In this document: positions 41,845 through 50,958 of the stretch, one piece after another
Position numbering within the stretch: position 1 is the first letter of the stretch
How the letters are laid out: each line of letters starts with the position of its first letter
Source of the DNA: Gephyromycinifex aptenodytis
GTDB taxonomy: Bacteria; Actinomycetota; Actinomycetes; Actinomycetales; Dermatophilaceae
Length of the DNA stretch: 64,000 bases
Direction of reading: 5' to 3'
NCBI RefSeq assembly: GCF_012277275.1
Contig: NZ_CP051155.1
Location: 1,922,001 to 1,986,000 of the forward strand
The notes under the pieces: generated by a model
Told to the model about the DNA's origin: nothing
The model's input: the letters and a program-made list of their open reading frames with translations, nothing else
Databases searched by the model: none
Translations under genes and position numbers: made by a program

Positions 41845-43566
41845 ATGAGGGAGTACGACGTCGATGTCGTGATCATCGGCTCGGGTTTCGGCGGATCGGT
41901 TGCGGCGCTGCGCCTGGCCGAGAAGGGTTACCGCGTCCGGGTGCTCGAAGCTGGACGACGCTTCGCGGACGAGGAGCTCCCACGCACGAGTTGGGATGTG
42001 CGCCGGTTCCTGTGGGCCCCGAAACTGCGCTGCTTCGGGATCCAACGCATCCACCTGCTGCGCGACGTGGTGGTGCTCGCTGGGGCCGGTGTCGGCGGCG
42101 GTTCTCTGAACTACGCCTGCACCTTGTATGTGCCCCCAGAGCCGTTCTTCGGTGACCGGCAGTGGGGCCACATCACCGACTGGCACGCCGAACTGGCGCC
42201 GCACTATGAGACCGCCTCCCGAATGCTCGGTGTCACCACCAACCCGTGCGACGGGCCCGTGGAGGAGGTGATGCGGGCAACCGCCCGCGACCTCGGCGTG
42301 CAGGACACCGTCTTCAGTACCCCGGTCGGGGTGTACTTCGGTGAACCCGCACGCACTGTCGCCGACCCTTACTTCGGCGGCGCCGGGCCGGCCCGCACCG
42401 GCTGCACCCAGTGCGGCAACTGCATGGTCGGCTGCCGGGTCGGGGCCAAGAACACCCTCGTCAAGAACTATCTGGCGCTGGCCGAACGCCTCGGCGTGCG
42501 CATCGACCCGCTGCGCACCGTCACCCGGGTGCGCCCGCTGGATGCCGCTCACCCTGACCAGGGGTACGCCGTCACCTCCGAGGCGACCGGGTCGCTGCTG
42601 CGTCGCCGTCCCGAGACGTTGCGGGCCCGGCAGGTGATCCTGGCCGCCGGGGCGTTCAATACCGGGCAGTTGCTGCACCGCTGGAAGGCCACCGGTGACC
42701 TGCCGAACCTCTCGCCAGCCACGGGGCTGTTGACCCGCACGAACTCCGAGCAGCTCAGTGCCGCCATGACCCTGGATCTGCCGGCCGAAGACCTCAGTCG
42801 CGGTGTCGCCATCACCACCTCCTTCCACGTCTCAGCCGACACCCACGTCGAGAACTGCCGGTACGGGGCCGGCTCCAACCTCATGGGCGCCATGATGGCC
42901 GTCTTCACCGACAGCGCCGGACGCCGGTCCCGGCTCCTGAGCGCAGCCCGCGAACTGGTGCGGAACCCGATCACCCAGGTGCGGGCGATGTCGCTGCACC
43001 GGTGGAGCCAACGCACGATCATCGCGCTCATCATGCAGAGCCGCGACAACTCCCTGACCACCTCCTACCGGCGCGGTCTCTTCGGCGGGCACCGGATGAG
43101 CAGCCGGCAGGGCCACGGTGAACCGAACCCGACCACGATCCCCGAGGGGGTGCGCGCCACCCGGGTGCTGGCGGCCCGGCTGGCCGAACGCACCGGCCGC
43201 AACGCGATGCCGCGCGGTTCCATCGGGGAACTGTTCGATGTGCCGATGACCGCGCACTACCTGGGCGGCGCAGTGATCTCCGACGACCCGAGTACCGGGG
43301 TGGTCGACCCCTACCAGCGGGTGTGGGGCTACCCGGGCATCACCATCGCCGACGGGGCCGCCATCAGCGCCAACCTGGGAGTGAACCCGGCCCTGACGAT
43401 CACGGCGCAGGCAGAGCGGGCGATGTCGCTGTGGCCGCGCCCGGGCGAGCCGGATACTCGCCCCGCCCAGGGCGCCCGGTACACCAGGCTGGAGCCCACG
43501 CTGGACGGGATCGGGCAGAGCGATGCCGCCTACACCCCGCAAGTTCCCTCGATGGAGACCTCTTAG
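41845..43566 (+). CDS. GMC-family FAD oxidoreductase, ChoD/cholesterol-oxidase-like
   Basis: This 573-residue flavoprotein starts with an FAD-binding fold (VVIIGSGFGGSVAALRLAEKG, cut here by family as GSGFGG) and has the GMC active-site region at its C-terminus (ITIADGAAISANLGVNPALTI). A four-Cys cluster C187-x2-C190-x2-C193-x3-C197 in GCTQCGNCMVGCRVG is typical of the ChoD-like actinobacterial group. The ATG at 41845 follows GAAGG; the ORF start 18 codons earlier has no ribosome site. Substrate is probably a sterol or another secondary alcohol, but many relatives have unknown substrates. It stands alone. Confidence 0.87.
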   Translation: MREYDVDVVIIGSGFGGSVAALRLAEKGYRVRVLEAGRRFADEELPRTSWDVRRFLWAPKLRCFGIQRIHLLRDVVVLAGAGVGGGSLNYACTLYVPPEPFFGDRQWGHITDWHAELAPHYETASRMLGVTTNPCDGPVEEVMRATARDLGVQDTVFSTPVGVYFGEPARTVADPYFGGAGPARTGCTQCGNCMVGCRVGAKNTLVKNYLALAERLGVRIDPLRTVTRVRPLDAAHPDQGYAVTSEATGSLLRRRPETLRARQVILAAGAFNTGQLLHRWKATGDLPNLSPATGLLTRTNSEQLSAAMTLDLPAEDLSRGVAITTSFHVSADTHVENCRYGAGSNLMGAMMAVFTDSAGRRSRLLSAARELVRNPITQVRAMSLHRWSQRTIIALIMQSRDNSLTTSYRRGLFGGHRMSSRQGHGEPNPTTIPEGVRATRVLAARLAERTGRNAMPRGSIGELFDVPMTAHYLGGAVISDDPSTGVVDPYQRVWGYPGITIADGAAISANLGVNPALTITAQAERAMSLWPRPGEPDTRPAQGARYTRLEPTLDGIGQSDAAYTPQVPSMETS

Positions 43567-43900
43567 GACGGGAGTGCCGCCATCGCGCGCGGGCGCCCCC
43601 TGCACGTTGCGACCCGGTAGGAGCTGTCCCAGTGAGTGCGGTGACCGTCGGGAGAGGCGCCGGTGAGATCGCCGGCGCTCACCCTCACCTCGGCGGCCGT
43701 CTCAGCGGCAACGGTGTGAAACGTCTCCGGCTCTGGCTCCAGCCATGCTCCCGGTTCGTCCCCAGCGGCGGCCTCTGTCGAGGCCCGGCCGCTGCACCGA
43801 TGAGCAGTGCCTGAACGCGAGGCTCCGCCGCGGCCAAGGCTGCGTCCAGCACCCGGGCCTCGCCGGGCGCGGTCCCGGCCTCGTCGGCGATGATCAGAGC
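43567..43900. other. 334-bp stretch without a supported gene
   Basis: It lies between the GMC oxidoreductase and the serine hydrolase. Open frames on both strands (for example from a GTG at 43632 plus, and 43685-43966 minus) are Arg/Gly/Ala-rich and match nothing I recognise. No clear terminator was found. It could be a remnant of a lost gene. Confidence 0.45.
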
Positions 43901-45304
43901 ATGCTTCCTCGCGCCACGCCCAGCAGTCAGGATGTCGATGCCGCCCGGATCGGCGCCTTCATTCACGCCGCAGCGCGAGCGCGGATCGAGCTACACAGCC
44001 TCATGGTGCTTCGACGCGGCAACGTCATCGCGCAAGGTTGGTGGGAGCCGTACACCCCTGATGGGATCCAGCTCGTCTACTCGCTGTCCAAGGCGTTCAC
44101 CTCCGCCGCCGTCGGCATCGCCCAAGCGGAAGGACTTCTCGACCTCGAGTCCACCGTCGCCGAAGCACTAGGCGAAGACCTACCGGGCGGCGCAGCGGAG
44201 TGGACCCGGACCGTGCGGGTGCGGGACCTGCTGACGATGAGTACCGGGCACGAGGACGACCCGATCAACGCCATGTCTTCCAGCGCCCGCAGCGACCGCG
44301 ACCCGCTGCGCACCTTCCTGGAATTACCGGCCGAACACGACCCGGGGCTCTTCACCTATAACCAGGGCGCAACGCTGACGCTGTCCGCGATCCTGGCCCG
44401 CGTCACCGGCGAGCCGCTACTGGATTGGCTACGACCCCGACTCCTGGACCCCCTCGGCGCGGCTGAAGCGACCTGGAACGGGATGAAGGGCACCGTCGGG
44501 CCGGGCGGGCAACCGCTGGCGCAAGGCTTCACCGGCCTGCACGTACGCACCGAAACCATCGCCGCCTTCGGGGAGCTCCTTCGCTGCGACGGCCAGTGGG
44601 GCGACCGCAGGTTGATCCCGGCCGGCTACCTCGCCCAAGCGCGTCGCCCCCTGGTACCGAACGCCGGCCGCACGAGCAACCCTGACTGGCAGCAGGGCTA
44701 CGGCTTTCAACTGTGGAGCGCGCGGCACGGCTACCGGGGCGACGGCGCCTACGGGCAGTTCTGCATCGTGTTGCCCGAACAGCAGGCTGTCATCGCCATG
44801 ACTGCCCAGTGCCCCCGGATGCAGGAGCAACTCGACCTGGTGTGGGAGCACCTCCTGCCCGCCTTCGATTCTCCCGGCTCGCCGGAGGCCGACGATGACC
44901 TCGAGGAGTTGCTGCTCAGCCAGCGCCTGGAGCCGCTGAGCGACCAGGAGGACGCCGGGGTAGCCAGCGTGGCGGACCTGTTCGGGCGCGATCACGACCT
45001 GCGCGCACCGGCGTTGTTCCTCGGTCAGGTGGAACGCGTGCGTATCGATGAGACGCCGCAGGGATGGTCGATGACCTGGCACACCGCCCAGGGCGGTGTC
45101 GAGGTGCCAGTCGGTCGCGGCGAATGGACCCGAGCTCGCCTGCCCGCCCCAGACACGCTGCACACCCCGGTCGCGTTGAGCGGCGCGTGTATCGACGGCG
45201 AGCTGCGGGTGCGGGTCGTGTACGTGGAGTCTCCGCACTGCCTGACGGTGTCGCTGCGCCCGGATGGAGCGGCCCTGTCCTGGCGGACATTGCCGCTGGC
45301 CTGA
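43901..45304 (+). CDS. Serine hydrolase of the beta-lactamase class C / EstB-like family
   Basis: This 467-residue penicillin-binding-protein-fold hydrolase has the S-x-x-K motif in VYSLSKAFTSA (Ser nucleophile near residue 60) and a Tyr-Asn pair in FTYNQGATLTLSAIL. A YGFQLW segment follows, and a G-rich strand GDGAYGQFCIVLP stands where KTG/HTG normally falls. No signal peptide is visible, so it is probably cytoplasmic, like 6-aminohexanoate-dimer hydrolases and EstB esterases. A roughly 110-residue C-terminal extension after residue 360 is unassigned. The chosen start ATG 43901 removes an unlikely 52-residue Arg-rich extension, but has only a weak ribosome site. Confidence 0.83.
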   Translation: MLPRATPSSQDVDAARIGAFIHAAARARIELHSLMVLRRGNVIAQGWWEPYTPDGIQLVYSLSKAFTSAAVGIAQAEGLLDLESTVAEALGEDLPGGAAEWTRTVRVRDLLTMSTGHEDDPINAMSSSARSDRDPLRTFLELPAEHDPGLFTYNQGATLTLSAILARVTGEPLLDWLRPRLLDPLGAAEATWNGMKGTVGPGGQPLAQGFTGLHVRTETIAAFGELLRCDGQWGDRRLIPAGYLAQARRPLVPNAGRTSNPDWQQGYGFQLWSARHGYRGDGAYGQFCIVLPEQQAVIAMTAQCPRMQEQLDLVWEHLLPAFDSPGSPEADDDLEELLLSQRLEPLSDQEDAGVASVADLFGRDHDLRAPALFLGQVERVRIDETPQGWSMTWHTAQGGVEVPVGRGEWTRARLPAPDTLHTPVALSGACIDGELRVRVVYVESPHCLTVSLRPDGAALSWRTLPLA

Positions 45305-45418
45305 GTCGGCGCCGATGGGCTCAGGCTGACAAATGTCATGATCCGGACGGGAAGATCCCCGCAGCCCTGATGATCGGGCTCAGTTGGGATCGCCTCTGGC
45401 GTGGGAGATGCTGAAGAC

Positions 45419-46441
45419 ATGGACCACGAGCGGACCTCCACCCAGAGCCACCGGGAACACCCACCTGTCGCCCTCGCTTGCGCCCCTGCCCCCGGCAGCC
45501 GCTTCAGCCACTCGCTACGCAACGAGAAGTCGCGATGGTGGAAACCGTTGGTCGGCGTCATTGTCGGGGTCCTGCTCTTCCTGGCGGTCAGCGTCTTCCT
45601 GACGGTGCTGGCTGTCGTCTACGAGACGATGGCCAACCACGGTTCGTTCGACCCGCAATCGATGACTCCGCTGATGTACGCGGCGGCGTTGGCGGGACTG
45701 GTTGTCTTGATCCCCATCGCCATCCTCATGCAACGGATCGTGCACGGGCAGGCCATCGGGCAGCTGTTCTCGGTGCAAGGACGGCTCCGGTGGCGTTGGC
45801 TCGGGCTGGCTACCGCAGTGATCCTGTTGCCCTTCCTCGCCTACCTGGCCCTGTTTCAATACCTGGCGCCGCAGAATGGGTCGCGGGCCGACAACTGGCT
45901 GGTGTACTTGCTCGTCGGGGTGCTGCTCATGCCCTTCCAAGCCGCAGCCGAAGAAATCTTCTTCCGCGGCTATGTGCAACGCGCGGTGGGGACCTGGTTC
46001 TCGGCTGAACGAAGCTCGCTCATCGTCGGGACCCTCATCTCTGCGCTGATCTTCATGGCCGCCCACTTCGCCCAGGACCCATGGCTGATCGGCTACTACT
46101 TCGCCTTCGGCGCCACCTTGTCGATCCTTGCCCACTACACGGGTGGTCTTGAAGCAGGGATCGCCATCCACGTCGTCAACAACGTCGTCGCCGGGGCTTA
46201 CGGCGCGCTCACTCAGGACCCGTCCTCGATGTTCGACCGCAGCGCTGGGACCGGCGGGCCGTTCATGCTTGTGCAGATCGCGGCCATCGCACTGTTCGCC
46301 TACGCCCTCTACCGACTGGCTCGCCGTCAGCGCCTCGCCGTCCGCTACCAGCCCACCCTCCAGGCCGCTGGGGCTGCCCCCAGCACCACCCCGCCCCAGC
46401 CTCACACCGAGGCCGGCGGTGTCGCCGACCGCCGCGGCTGA
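45419..46441 (+). CDS. CPBP-family intramembrane metalloprotease (CAAX-like)
   Basis: This 340-residue membrane protein has about eight helices. The catalytic motifs of the Abi/CPBP group are present: AAEEIFFRGYVQR (EExxxR), FMAAHFAQD (FxxxH) and AIHVVNNVVAGA (HxxxN). Related proteins act in bacteriocin self-immunity, membrane-protein turnover or unknown processing. The start is placed at the ATG at 45419, which follows GGGAG; the upstream GTG at 45401 is an alternative. The C-terminal 40 residues are a Pro/Ala-rich tail. It is followed by a terminator before the HAD gene. Confidence 0.88.
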   Translation: MDHERTSTQSHREHPPVALACAPAPGSRFSHSLRNEKSRWWKPLVGVIVGVLLFLAVSVFLTVLAVVYETMANHGSFDPQSMTPLMYAAALAGLVVLIPIAILMQRIVHGQAIGQLFSVQGRLRWRWLGLATAVILLPFLAYLALFQYLAPQNGSRADNWLVYLLVGVLLMPFQAAAEEIFFRGYVQRAVGTWFSAERSSLIVGTLISALIFMAAHFAQDPWLIGYYFAFGATLSILAHYTGGLEAGIAIHVVNNVVAGAYGALTQDPSSMFDRSAGTGGPFMLVQIAAIALFAYALYRLARRQRLAVRYQPTLQAAGAAPSTTPPQPHTEAGGVADRRG

Positions 46442-46477
46442 GACCCCGGGACCCGCCACCGCTGAGTGCGCGAAGAC

Positions 46478-46520
46478 GCGGCCCCGCAGCACCGGGTGTA
46501 CGAGCGCTGCGGGGCCGCGG
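46478..46520. terminator. Terminator after the CPBP gene
   Basis: A perfect 14-bp GC-rich stem (46478-46491 with 46507-46520) has a 15-base loop. Confidence 0.75.
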
Positions 46521-46560
46521 CGATACTGGGGGCTCCATCGACAACGACATACGGAGCGCC

Positions 46561-47454
46561 GTGTCCTACCGCCTTATCGTCACCGACATCGACGGCACCC
46601 TGCTGAGCAGGCAGGGCCTGATCCTGCCGGGTACTCGTGCCGAGTTGGCCCGTGCCCGCGCGGCCGGAGCCACCCTCGCGCTCGCCTCCGGGCGCCCCTT
46701 GCCGGGCCTGCGTCGACTCGTTCGAGACATGCATCTCGACCCCAGCGGCCTGGTGCTGATCGGAGTCAACGGCGCCGTCGTGGCCGACGCGGCCTCCGGT
46801 CAGGTGTATAACCGGCGCGCACTGGAGCCGAGTATCACCGCCCGCATCTGCACGATCGCCCAGTCGTACCCGGTCACGACGATGTTCTGCGCCGGTGATG
46901 ACCTCATCGCTGCAGATCCGGACGCCGAGCGGGTGGGCATGGAGGTGAAGGGCAACGAGATGAACTTCGTCCACCTGCCCGACATGACCCGTGTCGAGGT
47001 CCCGGTGGACAAGGTGCTGCTCTGCGGCCCGAACAAGGTCCTCACCGAGTTGGCCGGTGTCATCCGCGCCGAAGTGGGCCAGGACACCGAGTCATCATTC
47101 TCTGCGCCGTACTACTTCGAAGCCACCGCCGCCGGGGTGGACAAAGGATCCGCGGTCCGCGCCTACGCCGAGTCCGTGTCGATCCCGATGGAGCAGGTCG
47201 TCGCGTTCGGAGACAACTACAACGATCTGCCGATGATCAACGCGGCCGGGATGGGGGTGGCGATGGGTAACGCAGTCGAGGAGGTCCGCGCGGCTGCCGA
47301 CCGCGTCACCGCCTCCCACGACGAGGAGGGTATCGCCGAGGTTCTCGCCGACCTCTTCGGCGACGGCAGCCCCGCCGAACGCAGCGAAGAGCTCAAGGCC
47401 AACACGATGTATGAGGTCTCTTTCGAGGAGCTCCTGTCACCGGGCGGTGAATGA
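46561..47454 (+). CDS. Cof-type HAD-IIB phosphatase
   Basis: This 297-residue phosphatase starts at a GTG. HAD motifs are all present: motif I VTDIDGTLL (nucleophile Asp), motif II LALASGRP, the motif III Lys in DKGSAVRAYAES, and motif IV GDNYNDLPMI. A C2B cap lies between about residues 85 and 190. Enzymes of this class remove phosphate from sugar phosphates or nucleotides such as FMN or PLP; specificity is not predictable by eye. It is convergent with the polymerase-like gene, with only 11 bp between the stops. Confidence 0.9.
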   Translation: MSYRLIVTDIDGTLLSRQGLILPGTRAELARARAAGATLALASGRPLPGLRRLVRDMHLDPSGLVLIGVNGAVVADAASGQVYNRRALEPSITARICTIAQSYPVTTMFCAGDDLIAADPDAERVGMEVKGNEMNFVHLPDMTRVEVPVDKVLLCGPNKVLTELAGVIRAEVGQDTESSFSAPYYFEATAAGVDKGSAVRAYAESVSIPMEQVVAFGDNYNDLPMINAAGMGVAMGNAVEEVRAAADRVTASHDEEGIAEVLADLFGDGSPAERSEELKANTMYEVSFEELLSPGGE

Positions 47455-47465
47455 GTCACCGGGCG

Positions 47466-49208
47466 CTACTTGGCCTCTGACCAGCGTTGCACCACCGAGA
47501 TATCGGCGACGAACCGTACCGGGGCGCCGCCGGACCAGCGGCGGGAGGCGTCCTGCAGGCAGGTATCCAACGCCTGCGCTGTGGATTCGGCCAGTTCCTG
47601 CGGCACATGCACCAGCAGTTCATCGTGCAGGCATAACACGATGCGAGCGCGAGGGTGCAGCGCCGCACGTACGGTCACGGCCCACGCCTTGAACAACTCT
47701 GCCGCCGCACCCTGAATGACCGCGTTGCGCGCGAACCGTCCCCGGGCTGCGGTCAAGGCGGGGTCATCGGGTTGCGGCGCAGTGGGCAGCGCAGCGCCGG
47801 TGCGGATGAGTCGACCCCCGTAGGTCCGGACCGGCTCGCCGGCGCAACCGGCCGCGTATGCCCGATCCAGGTAGCGCATCGCCACCGGGTAGGAGCGTTC
47901 GAGTCCGCGCAGCGCCTCCCCGGCGGCGCCGCTGCGCTGCCCATACATCGCCGCGAGCACCGCAATCTTGGCCACCGAACGTTCCACCCCGAGCCGGGCC
48001 GCCACCGGCGCGTACAGGTCCTCGGCTCGGGAGGCCGCCGCGAACGCCTCGTCCCCGGAGACCACCGCCAGCACGCGAGGTTCGATCTGGCCCAGGTCGG
48101 CGCGCACGAAACGGTGCCCCGGCTCGGCCGCGACACCGGGCCGCAATGTGACGGGCAGGTTGTGCAGCCCGCTGTCCGCGCTCATCCTCCCGGCGGCGCC
48201 ATCGGCGGGGTTCCACTGCCCGCGCAGCCGGTCATCAGGGCCGATATGTTCCTGGATCCAGGCCGGGCCGTAGGTGGTGGCGATCCGTTCCTGCGCCCGC
48301 CACGCCAGCAGCGCCGAGACCACCGGGTGGGCGTTGCGGTAGGCCTCCAAGACATGCTTACGGGTGCTTGCCACCTCGATCCCGACACTGGCGAGCAGGT
48401 CGCGCACCGCGAGCGGATTGCGCAGATCGATGTGCTCGCGGCCCGGCACGTGGGCCAGCACCTGCGCATCCCGGGCATCGCGCGGGCCCGACATCGGGGA
48501 GACGATCTGCAGCAACCGGGCCCGATCCACCGGTAGCCCGTCGCGGGTCAGTTCCGCGCACAGCACCGCCGCCGCTGACTCGGCGTGCACGGTCACCACC
48601 AGCCGCGGCCAACAGCGTGCTGCCTGTGCGCGTTGCGCTCGCGCGCAGGTCAGCGCGGCATCCGCCCAACTCAGCAGCAGCTCGTCGTCGTTGCACCAGG
48701 TCCCGGCGACAGCGTCGGGACGCAAGTGGCCATCCGGGCGGACCAGCCCGGACTCCGGCGCGGAGTCCATCACCTCGAACAGGTCGCCGGTAGGAGGCGC
48801 CGGCACCTGGGCCAGATCCAACCCGTGGGCGGCCGCCCAGGCCTGGCCGGGTTCGCCCTGACCCCCGCCGAAGATGAGCCGGTGCGCCTGCCTCACGTCC
48901 CAGGCGCGAGCCGGAGCCAGTCCGGCAGCTATGAGCGGGGCGGCATCCCACTGAGCTGACCACCACGTCCACCGCGGGCGCTCGCTCTCTATCCGGGCCG
49001 CTAGTTGCGCGGCCTGCTCCGGCGCCAGGACCACCCGCACGTCTTTACCGACGACCGCAACCCGCGCCGGGGCGTCCCGACGCGCGGCGGCGTTCCCGGC
49101 GACCCGAGAGCGCCCAGAGCGCGGCGAGCCCGGTGCCACGACGAAGGCTGCATGCTCGGGTGATCGGCTCACCCGAGGAAGCCTAGGCCTCATCGGCGGC
49201 GGCGCCAC
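47466..49208 (-). CDS. Family-A DNA polymerase-like protein (PolA paralog, short form)
   Basis: This 580-residue protein has the C-terminal polymerase domain of family A. Motif A, normally DYSQIELR, reads RADLGQIEPRVLA, retaining the catalytic Asp. Motif B reads RSVAKIAVLAAMYGQ, keeping the Arg, Lys and Tyr but with Leu at the position of the usual Phe. Motif C is LCLHDELLVHV with the HDE triad. The N-terminal 200 residues replace the 5' nuclease and show no clear exonuclease acidic motif. Actinobacteria often carry such short PolA-like proteins, annotated as bifunctional 3'-5' exonuclease/polymerase, of unknown role. The GTG at 49208 follows GGAGG closely; an ATG five codons later is an alternative. 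Confidence 0.85.
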   Translation of the reverse strand: MAPPPMRPRLPRVSRSPEHAAFVVAPGSPRSGRSRVAGNAAARRDAPARVAVVGKDVRVVLAPEQAAQLAARIESERPRWTWWSAQWDAAPLIAAGLAPARAWDVRQAHRLIFGGGQGEPGQAWAAAHGLDLAQVPAPPTGDLFEVMDSAPESGLVRPDGHLRPDAVAGTWCNDDELLLSWADAALTCARAQRAQAARCWPRLVVTVHAESAAAVLCAELTRDGLPVDRARLLQIVSPMSGPRDARDAQVLAHVPGREHIDLRNPLAVRDLLASVGIEVASTRKHVLEAYRNAHPVVSALLAWRAQERIATTYGPAWIQEHIGPDDRLRGQWNPADGAAGRMSADSGLHNLPVTLRPGVAAEPGHRFVRADLGQIEPRVLAVVSGDEAFAAASRAEDLYAPVAARLGVERSVAKIAVLAAMYGQRSGAAGEALRGLERSYPVAMRYLDRAYAAGCAGEPVRTYGGRLIRTGAALPTAPQPDDPALTAARGRFARNAVIQGAAAELFKAWAVTVRAALHPRARIVLCLHDELLVHVPQELAESTAQALDTCLQDASRRWSGGAPVRFVADISVVQRWSEAK

Positions 49209-49240
49209 GCCCCTCCGTGACTAGCCTTTCAATAGCTCGC

Positions 49241-49343
49241 GACCCAGCACAGCACTCCATCGCAGTGTGCGAAATGCCACATCTGCGCGCGGCTGGGTCC
49301 CAATCGACGCAATTAGGGGCGATGACAATTGCGTGTTCGCCCC
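49241..49343 (+). promoter_or_regulatory. Structured leader of the first AGCS symporter gene
   Basis: Two interesting foldings lie upstream of the start at 49437. An 8-bp perfect pair (49241-49248 with 49292-49299) encloses a smaller hairpin. Then two inverted repeats interleave: 49307-49314 with 49327-49334 (ACGCAATT/AATTGCGT), and 49316-49322 with 49337-49343 (GGGGCGA/TCGCCCC). The last two cannot form as independent hairpins together, so they may be alternative structures, or ACGCAATT/AATTGCGT may be a DNA operator. No known riboswitch class was recognised. Confidence 0.5.
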
Positions 49344-49436
49344 CCGACGGCGCCTCGGACTGAAAAGCTAGGTGAGCCCAGCACCTGAGAACTAGTTACC
49401 TGGACACCAGCCACCCGGCCTCCGAAAGGGGCACCC

Positions 49437-50915
49437 ATGCTCGACAAAGTCGTCACGAGGACCGTGGAACTCCTGTGGAGTACCCCGATGCTCTACCTGG
49501 TCCTGCTGGCGGGGCTGTACTTCAGCATCCGCATGCTGTTCCCCCAGATCCGGCGGGTCGGGGACATGGTCAAGTTCCTGTTCGGGGGCGGTGACTCCGC
49601 CCAGGGCGTCTCTTCATTCGAGTCGTTCGCGATGGCGCTGGGCGGCCGGGTCGGGGTCGGCAACATCGCTGGTGTCGCCACCGCGATCCACTTCGGTGGA
49701 CCCGGCGCCGTGTTCTGGATGTGGGTGACGGCGATCCTCGGCTCCGGCATCGCCATCGTGGAGTCATCGTTGGCGCAGGTCTACAAGCAGGACATTCACG
49801 GCGAATACCGAGGCGGTCCGGCGTACTACATCGAATACGGGCTTCGCAGCCGCTGGTTCGGCATCGTCTACGCCCTCGCGGCCGTGCTCGCCTTCACGGT
49901 GACCGGCCCTTCGATTCAGGCCTTCAACATCGCCGACAGCGCCAACACCGCCTTCTCCATCGACCCCCGCATCACCGGCGTCGTCGTGGCGGCGCTGTTC
50001 TGCGCGGTCGTGCTCGGCGGCATGAAGCGCATCGGGCGCGTCTGTGCCCTCGTCGTGCCGTTCATGGCCGTGGCCTACATCCTCACCGCGCTGGTGGTCG
50101 TAGGTCTGCACGCCAATGACGTCCCGGCGATGTTCGGGTTGATCTTCCGCAGCGCCTTCGGCGGCGAAGCGATGTTCGGAGGCATGCTCGGCACCGTCAT
50201 CATGTGGGGCGTCAAGCGCGCCGTCTACTCCTCTGAGGCCGGTACCGGCTCTGGGGCTCAGGCCTCCGCTGCCGCCGAGGTCTCCCACCCGGTCAAGCAG
50301 GGTCTGGCGCAGGGCTTCTCGGTTTACGTCGACACCCTGTTCGTGTGCACGATGACCGCGCTGATGATCCTGGCCAGCAACACCTACAACGTGGCGGCCC
50401 CCAACGGCAAGATGCTCGTGGAGCACCTGCCCGGGGTGGAGCCCGGCCCGGCCTACACCCAGGCAGCCTTCGACAGCGTGATGCCCGGCTTCGGCGCCGC
50501 TTTCATCGCCATCGCGATGTTCTTCTTCGCCTTCACCACGCTGCTCTCGTTCGGCTTCTACGCCGACACCAACGTCTCCTACCTGGTGCGAAACAGCCGC
50601 CACCAGCACAAATTGGTCGTTGTGTTCCAGCTTGTGCTCACGGCCTCGATCATCCTGGGTTCGTTCCGTAGCTCCGACTTCGCCTGGGCGCTGGCCGACA
50701 TCGGCGTCGGCCTCTACACCTGGATCAACCTCATCGCGCTGATCTTCCTGGCGCCCAAGGCCCACAAGGTGTTCAAGGATTACGAAGCGCAGCGCAAGGC
50801 CGGTAAGGACCCGGTCTTCGACCCGCGTGCCGTCGGCATCGACAACGCCCCGGTCTGGGACGAGATCGCTGAGCGCCGCCGGGTTGCCGGCACCCTGGAC
50901 ACCCCCATCCGCTGA
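49437..50915 (+). CDS. AGCS-family Na+/alanine(glycine) symporter, paralog 1
   Basis: This 492-residue amino-acid:cation symporter has about ten to eleven helices. Family hallmarks are GGRVGVGNIAGVATAIHFGGPGAVFWMW (split here by motif: GNIAGVATAI), FRSAFGGEAMFGG, GVKRAVYSSEAGTGSGAQA and FFFAFTTLLSFGFYADTN. It starts at the ATG at 49437 after AAAGGGG. It is followed by a strong terminator and by a closely related copy 370 bp downstream, sharing runs of identical nucleotides. AGCS proteins import alanine, glycine or D-alanine with Na+. The structured leader suggests regulated expression. Confidence 0.93.
   Translation: MLDKVVTRTVELLWSTPMLYLVLLAGLYFSIRMLFPQIRRVGDMVKFLFGGGDSAQGVSSFESFAMALGGRVGVGNIAGVATAIHFGGPGAVFWMWVTAILGSGIAIVESSLAQVYKQDIHGEYRGGPAYYIEYGLRSRWFGIVYALAAVLAFTVTGPSIQAFNIADSANTAFSIDPRITGVVVAALFCAVVLGGMKRIGRVCALVVPFMAVAYILTALVVVGLHANDVPAMFGLIFRSAFGGEAMFGGMLGTVIMWGVKRAVYSSEAGTGSGAQASAAAEVSHPVKQGLAQGFSVYVDTLFVCTMTALMILASNTYNVAAPNGKMLVEHLPGVEPGPAYTQAAFDSVMPGFGAAFIAIAMFFFAFTTLLSFGFYADTNVSYLVRNSRHQHKLVVVFQLVLTASIILGSFRSSDFAWALADIGVGLYTWINLIALIFLAPKAHKVFKDYEAQRKAGKDPVFDPRAVGIDNAPVWDEIAERRRVAGTLDTPIR
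50325..50394 (+). repeat. 70-bp exact direct repeat within AGCS gene 1 (partner at 52173-52242)
   Basis: The 70 bases here are identical to 52173-52242 in the second symporter gene, within a longer highly similar region. This exceeds what protein conservation alone would keep at third codon positions and points to recent duplication or gene conversion. Confidence 0.85.
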
Positions 50916-50925
50916 CCCTTCACGC

Positions 50926-50958
50926 CTGCGCCCCGGATGCACCGCATCCGGGGCGCAG
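50926..50958 (+). terminator. Terminator after AGCS gene 1
   Basis: A perfect 15-bp stem (50926-50940 with 50944-50958) has a three-base loop, 11 bp after the stop. Its right arm and the bases after it are repeated downstream of AGCS gene 2. Confidence 0.9.

Noticed and set aside
41029-42828. Minus-strand frame (599 codons) opposite the Usp and GMC genes
   Set aside because: Antisense shadow spanning two clear genes; no motif or start signal.
49307-49343. H-type pseudoknot from the interleaved repeats
   Set aside because: The loop crossing the 8-bp stem would be only two bases, too short for a stable pseudoknot. Alternative hairpins or a DNA operator are more likely.
49764-50942. Minus-strand frame (392 codons) opposite AGCS gene 1, with a similar one opposite gene 2
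   Set aside because: The two antisense frames resemble each other only because the plus-strand genes do; Gly/Asp/His-rich, no domain.
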